DNA of 64,000 bases from Hyposmocoma kahamanoa (taxonomy: Eukaryota; Arthropoda; Insecta; Lepidoptera; Cosmopterigidae): the NCBI RefSeq assembly GCF_003589595.1, contig NW_020654810.1:11208543-11272542 (forward strand), read 5' to 3'. The notes under the pieces were generated by a model. It was not told the DNA's origin. It worked only from the letters and a program-made list of their open reading frames with translations, and ran no database searches. Within the stretch, counting starts at the first letter, position 1. Every line of letters starts with the position of its first letter. The translations under genes and the position numbers were made by a program. Shown piece by piece: positions 1-12,300 of the stretch.

Positions 1-364
1 ATTAATACGAGAGAATATACTGGCTGTTCTTGAAAGTCGACTTCACAAAGTCACAAATTCATTTAAAGGGCAATGTATACGCTTCTATAGTAAGATTCCG
101 GTTTATATTCAAAATTTGCCATTAACGATATTTAAATTATAGTGAAACAAAAACTTCTGCATACTTGGATGTAAAAATCAGTGGTGGTGACCCGTTTAGT
201 TCTTGCATATAGTCTCGGTCTACGGTGTTTGAAATAAGTATTGTAAATGATAAATGTGTATAAATGTTAATTTACAAAGAGCAACCCTTAGAGTTTCTTG
301 CTCATTCTTCTCAGGGGAATCTGCCTTACAAATAAGCAGTAGAGTTTAATCAATGTGATGATTA
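1..364. other. AT-rich noncoding DNA
   Basis: No open frame of useful length, RNA gene or repeat that I recognise. It directly precedes a SINE. Confidence 0.5.
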
Positions 365-582
365 ACTGCCTCCGTGGCCGAACGGGTACCATGCCGGACT
401 GCCGCGCAGCGGTCTCGGGTTCGATTCCCGGGCCGGGAGAAATATTTGTATGGCCTACATACATTTATCTCGTGACTTAGGGTGTAATTTGTGGTTGTCT
501 CTGCGTGTGTCCATGGCACCCGCGATACAGGGTTTCACTAGTGCGGGGCTATGTTGAGTGTGTGCGTTATTATTATTATTAT
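365..582 (+). repeat. tRNA-derived SINE, family A, copy 1
   Basis: The head is tRNA-like, with an A-box-like TGGCCGAACGG and a B-box GGTTCGATTCC. The anticodon-loop region CTGCCACG-like is closest to tRNA-Gly(GCC), but the usual CCACGC is CCGCGC here. A shared roughly 110-bp body follows and the copy ends in a TTA/ATT microsatellite. The same unit recurs at 21405, 25249 and, split, at 46728/47559, which makes it a dispersed retroposon and not a functional tRNA gene. Confidence 0.85.
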
Positions 583-3500
583 AGTTTATTTACTTACTTA
601 TGAAATAAATATTTTTTGAGTTTGAAATTTGGAACTCGCGAATCGACAATCGATATATATATATATATATATAGTTAACGCCAATACTGTTTGTTACAAG
701 TTTTTTTTTCGACGTATTATTCGACAACAAAAGTTACAAACTCTTGACAATGCGCATTTCATTCTGATATGTTTACGTAAAATTAAGGTTCGGACGGAAT
801 TCAAGCTATAATAAACTTTAACTCAACTGAATAACCAAAAATTTGAGTCCCTTTCGACTTCATGTTATTAGATACAGTATGTAATTCTAAAAGTCATTAG
901 AGAAAAAAGGAAACTCCATAGCTGGTGAAACATTGATCCAGTCGCGCAAACACAGGAAAAGAAATAATTGGATACAGGCCACAAAGATTTGCCACATGTG
1001 AAATAAAAAAAAAAGAAATTATTGGAAAATATTTTCCTGGAGTGTAATCTGTATCTGCAATCCCCTGAGCGTTGAGAGCTCAGCTCGGACATAGAGCAAA
1101 ATCGGAATCTTACTAGGCAACTGCTGTATTAATAGGGTTGAAGTGTTAGGCACTTATTATTTTTTCATTTTACGAGAAAATCGATTGTGTTATAGTCAAC
1201 ACGTTATTACTAGTGGAGTTGTTTAAAAGGACAGCTTAACACCGTAGTTTGATCCTATTTTGAACTCTATGAAATTTTCAAAACGCTATGTATATAGAAA
1301 CATTGATTTCCCGTTACTTGTTAGAAAATTAATTACGTGATGTAAATATCTCGTTCATTTTGACCAAAAAGAAGAAAGGCTCAGCATTTTTTCTATAGAT
1401 TTTGCAGAAAACATTGCTCAACGAAAAGCATTTATGATATTAAAAAAGTTTTATCCACTTATCCATTGTGTTCCTTGAATTAACATTAAAATTACGAAAT
1501 ATAAACATTTCGCGCGGAAATTGCTTCCAAACTGTGCAATCTTGCCCACGCACCAACGTTTGAACAACGCTTGAAGGTCAATCGAGACAGAAATAATATT
1601 ATCAAATGACAAATTCTCTTAAATAAATGAGTAAATAGTTTTTGATAACGAAACCTAAAAAACTCATAATTGTGTTGCGAAAAAACATTCGCTCATGAAA
1701 AACGTTTGAATTTTTAACCTGCGTCAAAGTATTGTAAATATAACCCATTGAAACAATGGGTAGCAAAATTTGTTACCAATGTCTTCGCAAAATTTGTAAC
1801 CAATTCTGTTTCACTAGCAACCCTACGTTACTCAAATGCTTTCCAACGTATGGGAAAGCTTTACATGAAAGTCGGTTCCGATACGAAAAATCTTTGGAAA
1901 ATATAACGTTCCAAATCTTTTCATAACAAATTGATAATAACATAAAATATACTGAGAAATGCGGAGTTCTAAAACCCATGGTTTTTTAACCAACTCTTAT
2001 GTCTTGTCAGAAGCCAAACAATACCTTGTGAATGTTGTAGGTATATGATTGGTTCAAATTCACAATGTGGTATGTTGACCCTGTGGTGAGATCTTTTGTG
2101 TTCTCCCCAAATTAAAGTATACAATTCCTCATCTATGATTACTGGAATCATTTGGAGCGTAAAGTTCGACATCATAGTTCCAAGACATTGCCAATTTGTT
2201 GGTTAGATCTCTAGAAAACGTTGCACAACGATTCGTAATAACCCGATATTATAATAACAGTTCGAACTGACCCTCGTGACCCACGGTGACCTCAAGTGAA
2301 CAATATTTGAAATGTACTTGTTAACAACGTGCTTCCTGTTGATGGTAACATGAAATTTGTTAGTACTGAAGATGGAGAGAGTAAGTAGAGAGAGGTCAGA
2401 TAGAAGTTACACTACTGTCTTGTAGTTCGAAAAATTAAGATATTGTTGAATTATTGTATCTCGAGCAAAGATTCAACCATTGTCGATGTGGTTGATGCGA
2501 ACCTGAAAGGGGTCCATGGTAGAGAAAAAATAATTGTGGTGCACGAGATGGAAATGGGATCCACGAGAGTGGATAGGCAGCTCGTGGCCAAAACTTTGGC
2601 ATACTATCAATGGAATAATCCACGTAAATATTTTTATATATTTTCGGTTTTTCACGCTACAATTAAAGGGGTGCACGAAAGGACCCTCACCGCACGACGT
2701 ACCTTTCCTTATCTACACGTCTGACGTACCCTGGGCAACTATCATTACAGTGTATGCCATCGATACGATAAGAATAAGACTACAGTTAAGTCTAAGTGAG
2801 TAGCACTGTATCAGCTGCCTACACATTTGAAATTAATGAAATTGTAAAAAAATATTTCCTTAGGGTCTACCTAAACAAGAAACAATTTACGCGTGATCTA
2901 TGAAAAAAAGTTTGGGAATCTCTGCTCGATTGCATACCGAGAAACCAGCTATTAATCAATAACAAAACGATAAAGCATTACATTCAGTCCTATTTCTCAT
3001 GCTTTGGAGTAGTTGTACAATTAATAATGATCAAATAGTTTATCATTTTGGACAGTTACGTCCTTTAAATCCGCTCTACATATATCCGCCAAAGAAGTAG
3101 TTCCTACGAATTTCATTCACTTGCTTATTTATTGGAAAGTGAAAATCTAAAGAGTTTATGGAAACGGTAATGCTTATGTAATTACGAGGTGCACCGGCCG
3201 TGGGCAGGGGGCACGTCGCTATGGCAACGCTCTGATACCCTATGAAAGTGAAATCAGAGGACAATGACCTTCGAGAAACATTAAACCTCCAGCCGGTATT
3301 TATATAGATAGATATACGTGCTTGTAAATACTTGCCGACGGATAACGAGCTCAATAAATAAATGACTTGCGAAACTACTCTCCCGCCTAAAGAGATTGGC
3401 GAGTGTCATGCGGGAGAAATATTTGCACTGCGAGGAACGTGTTCGTATACTGCTAAAGCCAGAGATCGGTATAAAAAAGACAAACGAAAAAACTTGCTCC

Positions 3501-4838
3501 GACTGATGTATATAACAATGTAAGTGTTACATATGACAACAGCAAAGTGTAACATTCAAGAGTCACTCAACTCCGCTGAATTCTTTTCTCGTGTTGCAAG
3601 ACAAATTACATCTGTAAAAGGTTACATCATTAACGATTTATACTTTATGTGTGCGCTATCGCCAGTTACATTATCTCTTTATTCGGCCTACACGAAGATG
3701 TTAGACATGTAGTAGATTGTTTTAACGAAGGCGAAAGCCGAAAAAGGGAGCGAGTGACGACATTCAGTGAAATTGCAAAACAATAGCCACAAAATTAGAC
3801 AGTGAAGTATGACAAATGTATGCTCGTGCTCATCACATAAATAATGACAGCAGGCTTGATGGCACACTCTTCTCTATACGTATACCGAATTATTCATGGA
3901 GACCTGGAGTCATACAATTTATAATCCCAGCGGCCTTTAATACACCGACCAGGCGTCGAGAATTTAATTTGCACTTTTAAGCTGGCTCGACCTAATAACC
4001 ACGCCGCAGAGCATTTTAATTTTAAATTCTATTACGAGAAATTAAGGTTCGAGCTTGAAAAAGATAACAGTAATTCGGAAGAAGTAAGCAAATAAATATG
4101 AGCTTTTAAATACGGCTAAATTAATCACTTTATAATCGACTTCATTCATAAAGGAACAAACAGGAAAGAGTTTGTGAAGCCAATTGCTGAGTCACGCGAA
4201 GATATACGGCAGATAAGAGACAATGTTCGCAGAACAGTCTAAGGACATGTCCAGTCGCACCCAGAGAGGATCAAGGGTCAATCATAATTGAATCTGTTGG
4301 GATGGACGCACTCTCAATACGAATTAATACCCACTTAAATGGCAAAGGAACTTTATTGTAGCTTTGAACATTGAGAAAAATAACGGTTCGTTTCATAATA
4401 TTTGTTTTCTGGGCTTAAGTGTTTCCAATGCCAAGTAATATTATGACTTTTATACTTACCCATGGAACTCGCTGTTATTGCAACAACTCAGTGTTCTTTA
4501 GGTGTTATGGGCAAAGTTTTCTGTGCTCAAGGACTAAAACTACAATAACAGATGTCGGTATTGGATTCCTAATAGTTATGTAATTAAATATGTTTGCTCT
4601 AAAAAAGTTGAGACTTTGCTTTGACATTGTGATTTGTATGTTTGTTTTTCGTTAAAATGTTTACTTATGTTTCCCACCCAAGTTACCTAATTACTTAAGT
4701 GAGTATAATTTCAAACAGTGTAACTAATTTAGTAGAGCCAATTGACATTTCCTGCTCATTTAGGTTCTCTTTTATTTATGTTAAAGTAGTCTTTCTGTTA
4801 ATAATATGCACATAGCACAAACGAGATAATGCCAATCA
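583..4838. other. Noncoding AT-rich stretch
   Basis: A short (AT)n run lies at 653-673. Two overlapping frames at 2443-2803 (+) have no recognisable domain and I treat them as chance. A few islands of more balanced composition (3180-3260, 3930-4070, 4190-4270) could be conserved noncoding DNA but carry no diagnostic sequence apart from an X-box-like site at 3215. No gene is supported. Confidence 0.5.
3215..3228 (+). promoter_or_regulatory. X-box-like (RFX) motif
   Basis: GTCGCTATGGCAAC is an imperfect palindrome that fits the RFX X-box pattern (GTNRCC-like half, short spacer, RGNAAC half). RFX factors control ciliary genes, but no gene is visible beside it, so function is only a possibility. 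A single 14-mer in 64 kb has limited weight. Confidence 0.25.
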
Positions 4839-5412
4839 TAGCAGTAAAGCTCCTAAAAAAGACGTCCAGGGATGTACTGCCACCTTACTTATTTCTGCCA
4901 CCAAGCAGTAATGGAGCATTCCTGCGTTTCGGTTTTGAAGGGCAAGGGTGCTGTGAAATTAAAGGCGTAGCGAATCCAGCAGTCGCTACAAATCTCTTTT
5001 GTATACATATTTTATAGTCTTTTTAAGTTTGTTTTATATTTAAATTCTAAATTTAAATGTGAATGTTTTGGGCGCTTTTTCTTTACTATTTTCTTCACTA
5101 TTTCTTTATTATTTACTATGTTTTTGTAGTAAATTAATAACTGTCCGTGTTTTTGTAGTAAATCAATAAACAGTAAGTGCATTTGCTTTGGTCTTACTCA
5201 CTCTTTGTTAGCCCACGAACCCATTGATACAGTCCGCTACAACAGGCGTATGAGACTTATCAACATATGTCTCGGGGTGACTGACGCAGTGGCAGTGCCC
5301 CTCAGATCTTTGTGATTTAAGGCCCTGAGTGGCATTGCAACTGTTATGGACAGATGTGTCGCTCACCACCAAGCGCCCGACTTGTTTGCCCCGTCACTTG
5401 GTATCATAAGTA
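4839..5412 (+). repeat. Repeat family B, interrupted copy
   Basis: The left part (4839-4969) matches the 5' half of family B (GTCCAGGG, CTGCCACCTTAC, CCAAGCAGTAATG, GGTTTTGAAGGG). The right part (5244-5412) matches the 3' half (ATGTCTC-GGGTGAC, GCAGTGGCAGTGCCCCTCAG, TTGTTTGCCCCGTCAC, ATCATAA). The two are separated by unrelated DNA. Other copies are near 12301, 13092, 15245, 22619, 29243, 34175, 37681, 40708 and 41140-41505. The family appears to be a retroposon because its 3' end is A-rich. Confidence 0.8.
4970..5243. mobile_element. 274-bp insert splitting a family-B repeat
   Basis: The insert is bounded by the 7-bp direct repeat AGGCGTA (4963-4969 and 5244-5250) and sits exactly where intact family-B copies are continuous. 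It is AT-rich and noncoding, with two tandem copies of a unit starting TTTTTGTAGTAAAT. CAGTCGCTACAA near the left end and CAGTCCGCTACAA near the right end are a second direct repeat, so the target-duplication reading is not certain. No transposase or inverted termini are clear. Confidence 0.45.
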
Positions 5413-7104
5413 AAAGAATCGTAAAATAACATTATAAATCTTGGGATATTCGAAGTTATATTTAATTAGTTCGTATCCATTGCTTTCATTGTAGGTTATC
5501 GAGTTCAGAACATGTCATGGAGGCAAATAATTACAGCATTGGATGCGCTTGTTCAGTACGCTGCCTCGGGATTCGCCACACTATAAGTACTGACCTCGCA
5601 CTCAGCGTATTTTGCTAGCCAGGCATTGCGAGAGCAAACCCGTGTTTCGGGTTTATTGCTTGACCGTTACGTGGGAAATATAAAAGCGAACTATTGTTGT
5701 TTTAAAGGGAAGGAACCGAATAAACAGTAGTAAGTTTAACCACTATGTTATTTCTATGTTAACCTGTTGGAACCAGAGCAAACTCTTTCGTGATTATTAC
5801 CTCAGTATTAACACGATTTACTGGTTTTTTACTACAATACGACGTATAATTACGACTCATGACCATGAAGCGTGACACCACTCAGAAATATCGGGAGAAC
5901 AATACTAAATAAGGTATACGGCGGCGGCGTTAAGTTACGTAGTAATCACTAATAACTATTTACACGTTTTGAAAGACAATTTCAACAAACTCAATAATAC
6001 TTTAATTGTTTTCGTTCTAAGTTTTAACATATAAGTCGGTAAATGTGTATGTGAGTTGTTATTGTTTGTTTTAATACTTACCCATTCATAAGTTGTGTAT
6101 AGTAACTTAAAAGGCGGCATTCATAACATGACCATACGTTCCACTTTTAAACTTCGTGTCCCGCTGGCCTCACAATACTTAACAATGTCCCGCTTTGACA
6201 AAATAGGACACGTGCTATTTTTTTTAAATGGCGCTTAAGCGTAAAATATGTATATAGAGCCAGTCCACCAGGCTACACAAACTTTTTTTTAATTTTTAAT
6301 CATTAAATATTTTTATAGTTATTTTGAATTATTTTTTATCATTGAATATTTTGTAACTATCATAAAACACTTGTTTTATTTTTAAAACAATAATAAAGTT
6401 GCAGGCGTCCCGCTCTGATGGAAAAAAATAATGGTCACGTTAGGCATACATCGCATAAGTCATGAATTTCAAAATGAGCCACAATGTTACAATTAAATAT
6501 GTCAATTATTGAAATCGAAAGCAAAAAGTTTCAAATATTTATAATTTGTTTAGTTAATGAATATTGCTGCATTGTTAACGCGTACAAAATCTGTTATTAT
6601 TAATTGAGTACTAAGTTACGTTTCTAAACAAAAAGTTATGAAGTCCCCAAAGTGTCGAGAAGTTATGACAACAGTAAACTTTTACATCAATTCTAAATCG
6701 CTCACTTCAACAGTTATTGTTGAACAGAAATTGTAAGGGAATATACTATCAACAGTTAAACGATTTACTCATAAATAAGACAAACAGTTTAATTGCTAAA
6801 GTTTACATTTGACCCTAATAGTCAATTCAAATCTCAGTCAACAATCGTTCTTACGGACCTATTTGAGAAGTTAGAGAACGGAAAGTGAACTCATCTATAT
6901 TAATATTTTCTTTCTACCGGGGAAGAAATTTGATTCCCGGAATGTAGGGGGTCTACTGGTGCATAATTTTAAAATTACCTCTATTGTTAAATCATTTGGA
7001 ATCCTATACAGTTTTGTTACTAATCCCTTCTTCAATCCCTTGCTCTAATAATGAAGGAAAACATCTAATGAAACTGGTTGAATGAGAGAATTTAAGACAC
7101 CCGT
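5413..7104. other. AT-rich noncoding stretch
   Basis: No coding or RNA gene seen. A weak inverted match (AACATGACCAT near 6126 and ATGGTCACGTT near 6432) might mark a decayed DNA-transposon derivative, but the arms are too short to call. Confidence 0.4.
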
Positions 7105-7205
7105 CGAAGAGATCTCTAATCCGCATTAAATCAGCGGTGGACTATGGACTAGACCTCTTTAGTGGGGTCCTGTTCAACAGTGAAAATCGGTGGGTAATGA
7201 TGAAA
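7105..7205 (+). repeat. Degenerate retroposon tail
   Basis: Words such as CTAATCCGCATT, CAGCGGTGGACTA and GGGGTCCTGTTCAACAGTG match from memory the 3' part of a common lepidopteran retroposon (AATCCGCA, GTGGTGGACTA, CCCAGCAGTGGG). It is diverged and truncated, and no target duplication was found. Confidence 0.45.
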
Positions 7206-8311
7206 CGACACGCACCCTACTAACTATGATTAAACGGGACACCATTTTCGCAAAAAAATTAATAACATCAATAGTTTAATACGTTCTCTTCTTCTTTTAT
7301 TTGTTTTTTTTTTTTACATTATACTCTATTATACACTTTTGTAAAGCCTTTTATTATCATGTAAGATTGTATGTGACACACAAACGAAAAACGATGAAAT
7401 TGAGGACAATTGACTAAGACAGTTAAATTATCATAAATCTTTGGGGTTAAGACATTTAAATTATGTTCATGACCAAAAGCAGCTAGCCAATATTTGATGT
7501 CTTTTTACTATGGCACAACCACGTCGTAGTAATACCTACATACGTAATTACATGTAGTTACAATAAAAATTAGCTTAATACTAGTGTTTAGGTAATTCGA
7601 AATCGTAACATAAAATATGATGAACGGAATATGAACGGAACCAACTCTAGGTATACGCCATGTACTGATAAGGACACGTTTTCGTTTGCAATAAATATTT
7701 AAATTAAGCACTACACCAGTTACAAGTCCAGTGGCCTTTACCCCAGAATGCGGCCCTGTTCAATCTTTGTTTCGTACATTCTAGCGAGCGCAATTCGAAA
7801 AAGAATCAACCATAAAAATTACAATAGAGACATTCAACTCACAGAATCAAACAACCTGTACGAAACAAAGCTGTGGCATTTGCAAGCCGCTAGTGCTGTC
7901 TGCAGACGGTATCTGCAAATCACGGCAACTCTCGCCTTCTAACCTTTACAATAGTACATTAAACCTTTATTGCTGACCAGGGCGCTCTTAGCCAACCCGC
8001 CCGCAGTCATCTATCTCTCTCACCATCGCATTATTTCCACTAATGAACTATTCAAATTACACGCTTTGGTACGCCAATATGTTTTACGTAACTTGCAAAT
8101 AAGGAATCGAAGATTCAAAAGGGTGTGCAATTGTTAATAGTTGGTGTTGCGAATGTATCGGAATATTTTATTATTTTAAATATTGCCCTAAGCAGTAGCG
8201 AAACACTCGTCAAAGGGCACAAAAATATATTTAGACTTCTCGTGATCACCAATTAACTTACACAAATTTGAAACGATTAACTTGTACAAAGTAATAAACA
8301 TTAAAGATAAG
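7206..8311. other. Noncoding stretch
   Basis: Small frames near 7508-7711 (-) and 7748-7942 (+) lack recognisable domains or splice context. Nothing else seen. Confidence 0.45.
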
Positions 8312-9063
8312 GCTTTCCACATGATCTCTCTCTCTCTCTCTCATCTCAGCGTTGTCCCGGTTGCGTCCTCAGCAGTGTTGCTGCGGAGCCCGGGGTCCGC
8401 TTTCCTGCTTTTTCTCCTCCACTTTGCACGGTCTTCGGCATCCTTAGTGGTGAGACCATTGGCACGCATATCATCCTTGGCGACGTCAAGCCAGCACTTC
8501 TTGGGTCTGCCCCTTCTACCGGGGCCCGGCAGAGGTGGCATAGCCAGACATTTGTTTCCCACGTAGCATGCCGGTTTCCGTAAGATGTGGCCGTACCAAC
8601 GTAGGCGGCTTTCTTGCAGTTTATCTGCAATGTCACGGACGTGAAGGCTGCCGCGGATGCGGCGTTTCTGACACGATCTTTCCGTGAAACTCCACACATC
8701 CAGCGCAGCATCTTCATTTCCGTGACACGCAGCTCCTGCTTATGGCGCTCAAGTACTGGCCACGTTTCACTGCCATATAAAAGGACAGGCCTAATGATGG
8801 ATTTATAGACCTGTCCTTTCAGCTTAACGGTAGCGTGAGGTGACTGGGGTCACAAATGACACCAGTCACCTCACGCCACTTTGCCCAAGCGGCTGCGATT
8901 CGGGCTCTGACGTCGCAGTCGATGTCTCCGGACGCGCTAAGTACAGATCCCAAGTATTTAAACTGGCCCGTAGGCTCGACCGCGTCTTCGCCTATGCGAA
9001 CGGGTAGGGGATCTGTAGCGTTGCAGACCATGTACTCAGTCTTCTTCAGCTTTCCACATGATC
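8312..9063 (-). mobile_element. 5'-truncated RTE-type LINE with 15-bp target duplication
   Basis: The 15-bp direct repeat GCTTTCCACATGATC flanks the insertion at 8312-8326 and 9049-9063. The element reads on the minus strand and keeps only the end of its reverse-transcriptase ORF. The stop codon is followed almost at once by a (GA)n tract (8327-8343, read as TC on the plus strand) up to the target duplication. A tiny 3' UTR ending in a simple repeat, together with 5' truncation, is typical of the RTE clade. Confidence 0.85.
8341..9048 (-). pseudogene. RTE reverse-transcriptase C-terminal remnant
   Basis: The remnant comes from the ORF2 protein that would copy the LINE RNA into the genome. 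Minus-strand frames give in order a KTEYMVCN segment, then FKYLGSVLSASGDID, AAWAKWREVTGVICD, VKLKGQVYKSIIRPVLLYGS, EMKMLRWMCGVSRKD, SRLRWYGHILRKP and GRRGRPKKCWLDV, all hallmarks of the region after the RT palm in RTE/BovB-like elements. The endonuclease and catalytic YADD part are absent, as expected from 5' truncation. At least two frame breaks are visible, one at a 15-bp palindrome (8833-8876) and one after the RKDRVRN segment (about 8655-8660). Not functional. Confidence 0.88.
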
Positions 9064-9144
9064 ATCTTTGCTAACTACTAGTGTTAAAGATTACCGACAC
9101 TAAAACTCTGTAAATTACCTAATGAATATACTGCAGATAACCAG

Positions 9145-9254
9145 TAGGGCTTGCACAATAGAGCGCGACTTGCAGGAGAGCGACATAGAGCGCGTGATTT
9201 CTATGCGATAATAACAGTATCTCGCTCAAGTCGCGCCTTATCGTGCTAACCCTA
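9145..9254. mobile_element. Palindromic MITE, TA-flanked, copy 1
   Basis: Begins TAGGGCTTGCACAATAGAGC and ends with the inverted match GTGCTAACCCTA. Internal arms GCGCGACTTG and CAAGTCGCGC pair and the outermost bases are TA on both sides, as in Tc1/mariner-type insertions. About 110 bp, no coding capacity. A related copy lies at 31575-31679 in the opposite orientation. Confidence 0.7.
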
Positions 9255-9804
9255 CAGGTCTTTTATCGTGTTCATCGAGATGATATCCGTTGTCTTGAAA
9301 GTACGGTGGTTACAGTTGATGAATATAAATACGAACTGATATAATTGATTTAGTAAACCCTTAGTAACATTGTATAGTAACATATTGCTTATTGTTGTAT
9401 TGTAGTGTGAAGCTACGGACCCGTATCATCTTCATCTCTCTCATTATACGTTTTCTAGGAAACGCCCTTACTTTTCCTGATTTTTTCCTGATTCCTGAAA
9501 GAGTCCCAACTAATATTTACTATAATATTAGTGTATAAATTACTTAAATTTGCTATTATAAGCTATTTCTCGCACTTCGACAATTTACTCACTTTTCATG
9601 TCTCATTTCCACACCTTGGCATATTCTATCGTACTGATAGTATCTACGAAGTTTGTTATTCGTTTTTCCAATGCTAATTACGTACCATTTCATCAAACTC
9701 ACTTTATAAACATATCTCTTTCGTATTTAATATTTTTATATGTAATCTATTCTTCCATAGATTATCCTATAAATTACTATTACTTTGATATGCAATCTTA
9801 GCAG
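9255..9804. other. AT-rich noncoding stretch
   Basis: Nothing recognised. Confidence 0.45.
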
Positions 9805-10505
9805 TAAAAGCCCTTCTGCTCCTAGCCGCTCTAATTTTGGTTCCTCATTTCAATTCAAAATTGGCCGTTCAAATTTCGATGCGCTTTCTCGCATTCTACC
9901 GATGCTACCATTCGCTCGTCACTCATATACTGACCTTCGAGTTACCTGGTCTTCGGAACGAAATATACGAAGTTTCATCTTTCTTACGCCTGGAGTGACT
10001 CCTGCCGTGCTTACGCGTCTGCCTGCACTAAGTTCCTCGGTTCTCCACATAAACCTGCTCTTCACCTTAACGTTCTACCTATCTGGACTGGGCCCTTCGC
10101 TCTGCGAAGGTGGAGTGCCTACCTATAAACTCCACCTCGCCCAAGGATCAACTGAAGCCAGTGCTGCATAACCGCCGCTGTTAGTTCCACTTCACCGCTC
10201 TCCGAAGCCTCCTCCTCCGAAGTCTCTGAAGTACTGCATAACTGCTGTTTCTACGCGAACCTCTCTACTCTCCGCCTCCACGCTGAACCCGCTGCTCTCC
10301 GGATCTACACCTCTGCCCTCAGTCTCCAACTTTGGAGGGCAGAGGCCCGCAACTCCGTGCATCCAACTCGACACCACACCATTCTACTCTCCTACGTAAC
10401 ACTCTCAGGTTCTTTTTGATATAAACTTATTGTTATACTTTATCATTCTCCATGCTTTGATTGCATACCCTCCTACCTCTCCCTAGCTTTCCACCCCGAC
10501 AGTAT
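9805..10505. other. C/T-rich block of unknown origin
   Basis: About 700 bp strongly biased to pyrimidines on the plus strand and clearly richer in GC than its surroundings. Recurring words include CTCCGAAG, CTCTCC, CTGCATAAC and CTCCACC. An open frame of 128 codons at 9785-10171 shows no domain and probably reflects composition. A TATAAAC word occurs near 10125. It could be a decayed LTR or other repeat, but I found no second copy or terminal duplication. Confidence 0.35.
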
Positions 10506-10515
10506 TTGTAGTGCC

Positions 10516-10745
10516 GAGGTAGCCTAATCGTTTGACCTATCGTCTCTCAAGCCGAGGCCGTGGTTTCGAATCCGGGCTCGCACTCTCAGTTTTTCGAAAT
10601 TTATGTGCGAATTGTAATTTGAAATTTACCATGAGCCTTTCGGTGAAGGAAAACATTGTGATGAAACCTGCACGTCGAAGAAGGTTCATAAACCTGGTAC
10701 AACGTGTGCAGTCCGCAACCCGCATTGGACGAAGATGATGATTTG
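10516..10745 (+). repeat. tRNA-derived SINE, family C, copy 1
   Basis: A-box-like TAGCCTAATCG and B-box-like GGTTTCGAATCC are followed by GCTCGCACTCTCAGTTTTTC, the CGGTGAAGGAAAACAT word and AAACCTGCACGTCGAAG. The copy ends in GATGATGATT. From memory this arrangement is a widespread lepidopteran SINE. The 65-codon frames across it are incidental. Confidence 0.8.
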
Positions 10746-12300
10746 TATTTGTAGAGATAAATTATATGACCGGAACAAACTATTCGGATACGAATGGAAT
10801 TAGAAAAGTAACTTCAAATTGCAAAGCAGCAAAAGGACGCTTACAAATTATATTATCAAATTTCAAAATATAGGTTAAACCACAGGTGGGTTAAACCAAA
10901 GGTCTACGGGAAACAAACTTATTGCATTCCGACTGCATTCTTCTCGCATGCACTCGACCACCTTGAGAATCCACTCTCGACTAGCCAGTGATTCCAAATG
11001 GCAAATAAAATTAAACTAATCCGTAATTTACATCAACATTATCTGTAATTTGTACCACCACTTTCGAAACGATTTATCAAATGAAAATATCATAAAACAA
11101 GGCTATTAAAAAGTTAAACAAAAGAATATTACGTGAAATTCACATACGAACGCGTTACGACAAAATTGTTAGGTTATTCCAACGACTACTTCCCAATTTT
11201 TACAGGTTTTAACAGGTTTTTACCTAGTTCAAGAGTCAGTGTCGTTACTTGCTACTTCCTGTTCCACTTTCATTGTAATTGTTTTTTTCTGAAACCGTTA
11301 TGTGTATTATTGTATCTATTTGTAATTTGTGGAAATAAATAAATTTATTTATTATTATTTATTTATTTATTTCATTTTTAGAACTACAAAGAATTTTTAG
11401 GCAGCAATTGATTTAATGGTAATAAACATAAAAATAACAGGCAATAACTAAAATAATTACAGGAAATATTTGTATTCAATGAGGGTTTTGACGCCAATTG
11501 GTGTTTTAAAAAAAACTTAATAAAGACAATTACGTCAAGTAACAATTATGTTTTTCTCGTCAGCGTTGTCAGAATTGAATTTTCTTTCCTGCAAAGTAAT
11601 TAACAATTCGAGGACCCAACCAAGACCCTCTTGGAGTCCTTCATTACTTTCAAAGGCCGTCTTGCGGGACTGAACGAAGTAAACACCACTTCAATAAATA
11701 TGTCCTTTGAGGTTTTACTTATATTGTATACACCGACTACCTGGAAATTCACCTAATGCTTGCATTCCCTTCCTTTGAAACACAACGTTACTTTCAAGAT
11801 TATCAGACTTGGAATGGAATTCAATTGTTCTGGCGAATAGCCAAGTAAACAGACTTTCTCTAAAAAGGCCTATTCTCAAATATGTTTGAGAAAGCAATAA
11901 GGTATCGAAAACACTTGTAAACAGGGTTTTAAGTAAAAGTTGTCAATTAAAAAGACATTAACCGGACAAAGTTAAAGCTAATCTGAGACACGAAAATAAA
12001 TAAATTCTAGGAAAATTGGTTATTTCATTTACATATTTTTAAAGGTACAGATATCCGTACTACTAATGGATACTTTTGCTTAGCATGTCTCATGACTGCA
12101 CACAATTAGTGTGATGAATTTCAACATTTATTCAAGTGTGTAATGGCCTCCTAAGTGACAATTTTCTATTATTTTACTACTCATGTTTACAACAAATATG
12201 TTGTACATTACTTTATATATTTATATTATAATACAAATTATTTTTGTTACCGTACTGTACTTCTACATTTATTTTTGCTGTAGTGGGCAAATAATTTAGT
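10746..12300. other. Noncoding stretch with a retroposon tail
   Basis: At 11260-11372 a GTATTATTGTATCTATTTG-like segment leads into AAATAAATAAAT and (TTTA)n, the form of a LINE or retroposon 3' end. The rest is AT-rich and unremarkable. Confidence 0.45.

Noticed and set aside
365..440. tRNA-like A and B boxes as a true tRNA gene
   Set aside because: The same head with a shared non-tRNA body and ATT tail occurs at several other places, so it is a SINE.
6126..6446. Possible MITE with AACATGACCAT ends
   Set aside because: Only about 11 bp of inverted match and no target duplication.
9785..10171. 128-codon plus frame
   Set aside because: Composition-driven frame in a C/T-rich block, with no recognised motif and no splice context.
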